This document shows positions 18,171-18,885 of a DNA stretch of 18,885 bases, one piece after another (position 1 is the first letter of the stretch; each line of letters starts with the position of its first letter). The stretch is from Cudoniella acicularis. Its lineage: Eukaryota; Ascomycota; Leotiomycetes; Helotiales; Helotiaceae. Under the pieces are notes generated by a model. That model saw nothing but the letters and a program-made list of their open reading frames with translations. It was not told the origin of the DNA and made no database searches. Both the position numbers and the translations under genes were made by a program. The stretch is from NCBI GenBank assembly GCA_013054445.1, contig JAAMPI010001023.1, positions 2,064-20,948 of the forward strand, in the 5' to 3' direction.

Positions 18171-18885
18171 TCAAACCTCTTGTGCAGGAGGCTTCTCTTC
18201 ACGCGTAATTTTGGCCTCTTCAATCTTTTTCGTAATCAGTCCCTCTCCAGTTTTCTTGCCCAATTTTCCTTTATTAACATGATTTTCCTCAAGCCACCGC
18301 AGGTGGTCAGAACCCAAAATTCGTTCTTGTGCATCCGTGAGATAATGTCTCTCCACCGCAGCAATGATGTCAAGCCCAATCTCATCCATCTTTTCACAAG
18401 GGCCTTTCTTGGCATTGAAGAAATCCCTGAATAATTCATCGATGTCCTCGGATTTGGCAACGCCTTCTTGAAGCATGCAGAGAGTTTCTCTCTTCATTGC
18501 TACCCAGATCCGTGGGAGTATCATGCCTTGGCTTTCATTGCCGGCAACCATTGGTAACAGACCAATCTGTTCCATCTCTCCCTTCAAAAAGTCGAAGATT
18601 CCAGGATTCGTGTACCCGCAAGACATCAATTCGACACAAACGTTCTCTGGGGGAATGTAGTAAAGTGTATTCAGTAACCGGTATCTACCACTAACCTCGG
18701 AGGATAGCTCTCGGCTTGAATAACTGCTGGAGTTCGACGCAATGATGCAATCTTTTCGGGTGACACGATCAAGTCTTCCCAATACGCTGATCTTGGCCTC
18801 CAGATCTTCAGGGACCGCTTCGATGACCATCCATGCATTGGTAACGGCATTTACCAAGTCGGTGGTTAGGTGAACATGACCTGGA
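18171..18885 (-). CDS. 3-hydroxyacyl-CoA dehydrogenase-like protein, C-terminal part (5' end outside the window)
   Basis: Canonical members oxidise L-3-hydroxyacyl-CoA to 3-ketoacyl-CoA with NAD+ in beta-oxidation or related pathways. The frame is open from the right edge to the stop at 18171, giving 237 residues. Visible parts: the end of the NAD-binding fold (MVIEAVPEDLEAKISVLGRL, then ASNSSSYSSRELSSEV) and the C-terminal dehydrogenase domain (RIWVAMKRETLCMLQEGVAK, KMDEIGLDIIAAVERHYL). It ends with the family-like GKLGKKTGEGLI. Two active-site positions look changed. The His expected before the YYIPP segment is Leu (codon 18665-18663), and the Asn expected before RIW is Pro (codon 18515-18513). 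The Glu in VCVELM and the Ser of ASNSSS remain. The N-terminal Rossmann glycine motif lies outside. The frame is intact, so this may be a divergent or inactive paralogue. Confidence 0.88.
   Translation of the reverse strand, partial: PGHVHLTTDLVNAVTNAWMVIEAVPEDLEAKISVLGRLDRVTRKDCIIASNSSSYSSRELSSEVSGRYRLLNTLYYIPPENVCVELMSCGYTNPGIFDFLKGEMEQIGLLPMVAGNESQGMILPRIWVAMKRETLCMLQEGVAKSEDIDELFRDFFNAKKGPCEKMDEIGLDIIAAVERHYLTDAQERILGSDHLRWLEENHVNKGKLGKKTGEGLITKKIEEAKITREEKPPAQEV

Noticed and set aside
14882..18885. Secondary-metabolite gene cluster built on the peroxidase and the dehydrogenase-like gene
   Set aside because: No synthase, transporter or regulator lies between them, and the peroxidase is dead.

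Overview
The window looks like nuclear DNA of a filamentous ascomycete. Its genes carry many short (45-101 nt) GT-AG introns with CTAAC/CTGAC-like branch sites, spread over both strands, with no operons. The protein families (fungal Per1, fungal riboflavin synthase, GH5 mannanase, secreted peroxidase-family-2 enzymes, fungal CorA-like proteins) fit a leotiomycete-type saprotroph or plant associate. That lineage is an inference from recalled similarity, not a search result.

Layout. 1-1333 (-): 5'-proximal three exons of an unrecognised acidic, low-complexity protein with a 24-nt repeat block; the gene runs off the left edge. 1334-3141: no gene; two families of tandem repeats and a perfect 13-bp inverted repeat. 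3142-3239 (+): tRNA-Ala(TGC) with a 26-nt intron. 3474-4601 (+): PER1, a GPI-anchor lipid-remodelling protein, four exons, intact. 5297-7098 (-): a CorA-like membrane protein gene broken by several frame changes. 7978-9550 (-): secreted GH5 endo-beta-mannanase, four exons, intact if one GC-AG intron is accepted. 10373-11116 (+): RIB5 riboflavin synthase, two exons, divergent from the mannanase. 11480-12017 (-): a small two-exon hypothetical gene, convergent with RIB5. 12018-14881: long gene-poor stretch. 14882-16070 (-): a secreted haem peroxidase (chloroperoxidase/peroxygenase family) pseudogene. 17131-17555 (-): a possible small gene with a frame break. 18171-18885 (-): C-terminal part of a 3-hydroxyacyl-CoA dehydrogenase-like protein, cut by the right edge.

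The genes do not form an obvious pathway or cluster. Conserved housekeeping genes (tRNA, PER1, RIB5) sit among accessory secreted-enzyme and membrane genes, at least two of which are decaying. No new defence, mobile or biosynthetic system could be supported. The most notable observations are the dehydrogenase-like ORF that lacks two active-site residues yet stays open, the layered lesions of the peroxidase including loss of its haem-ligand cysteine, the non-canonical mannanase intron, and a coding repeat whose DNA palindromes are kept by paired changes.
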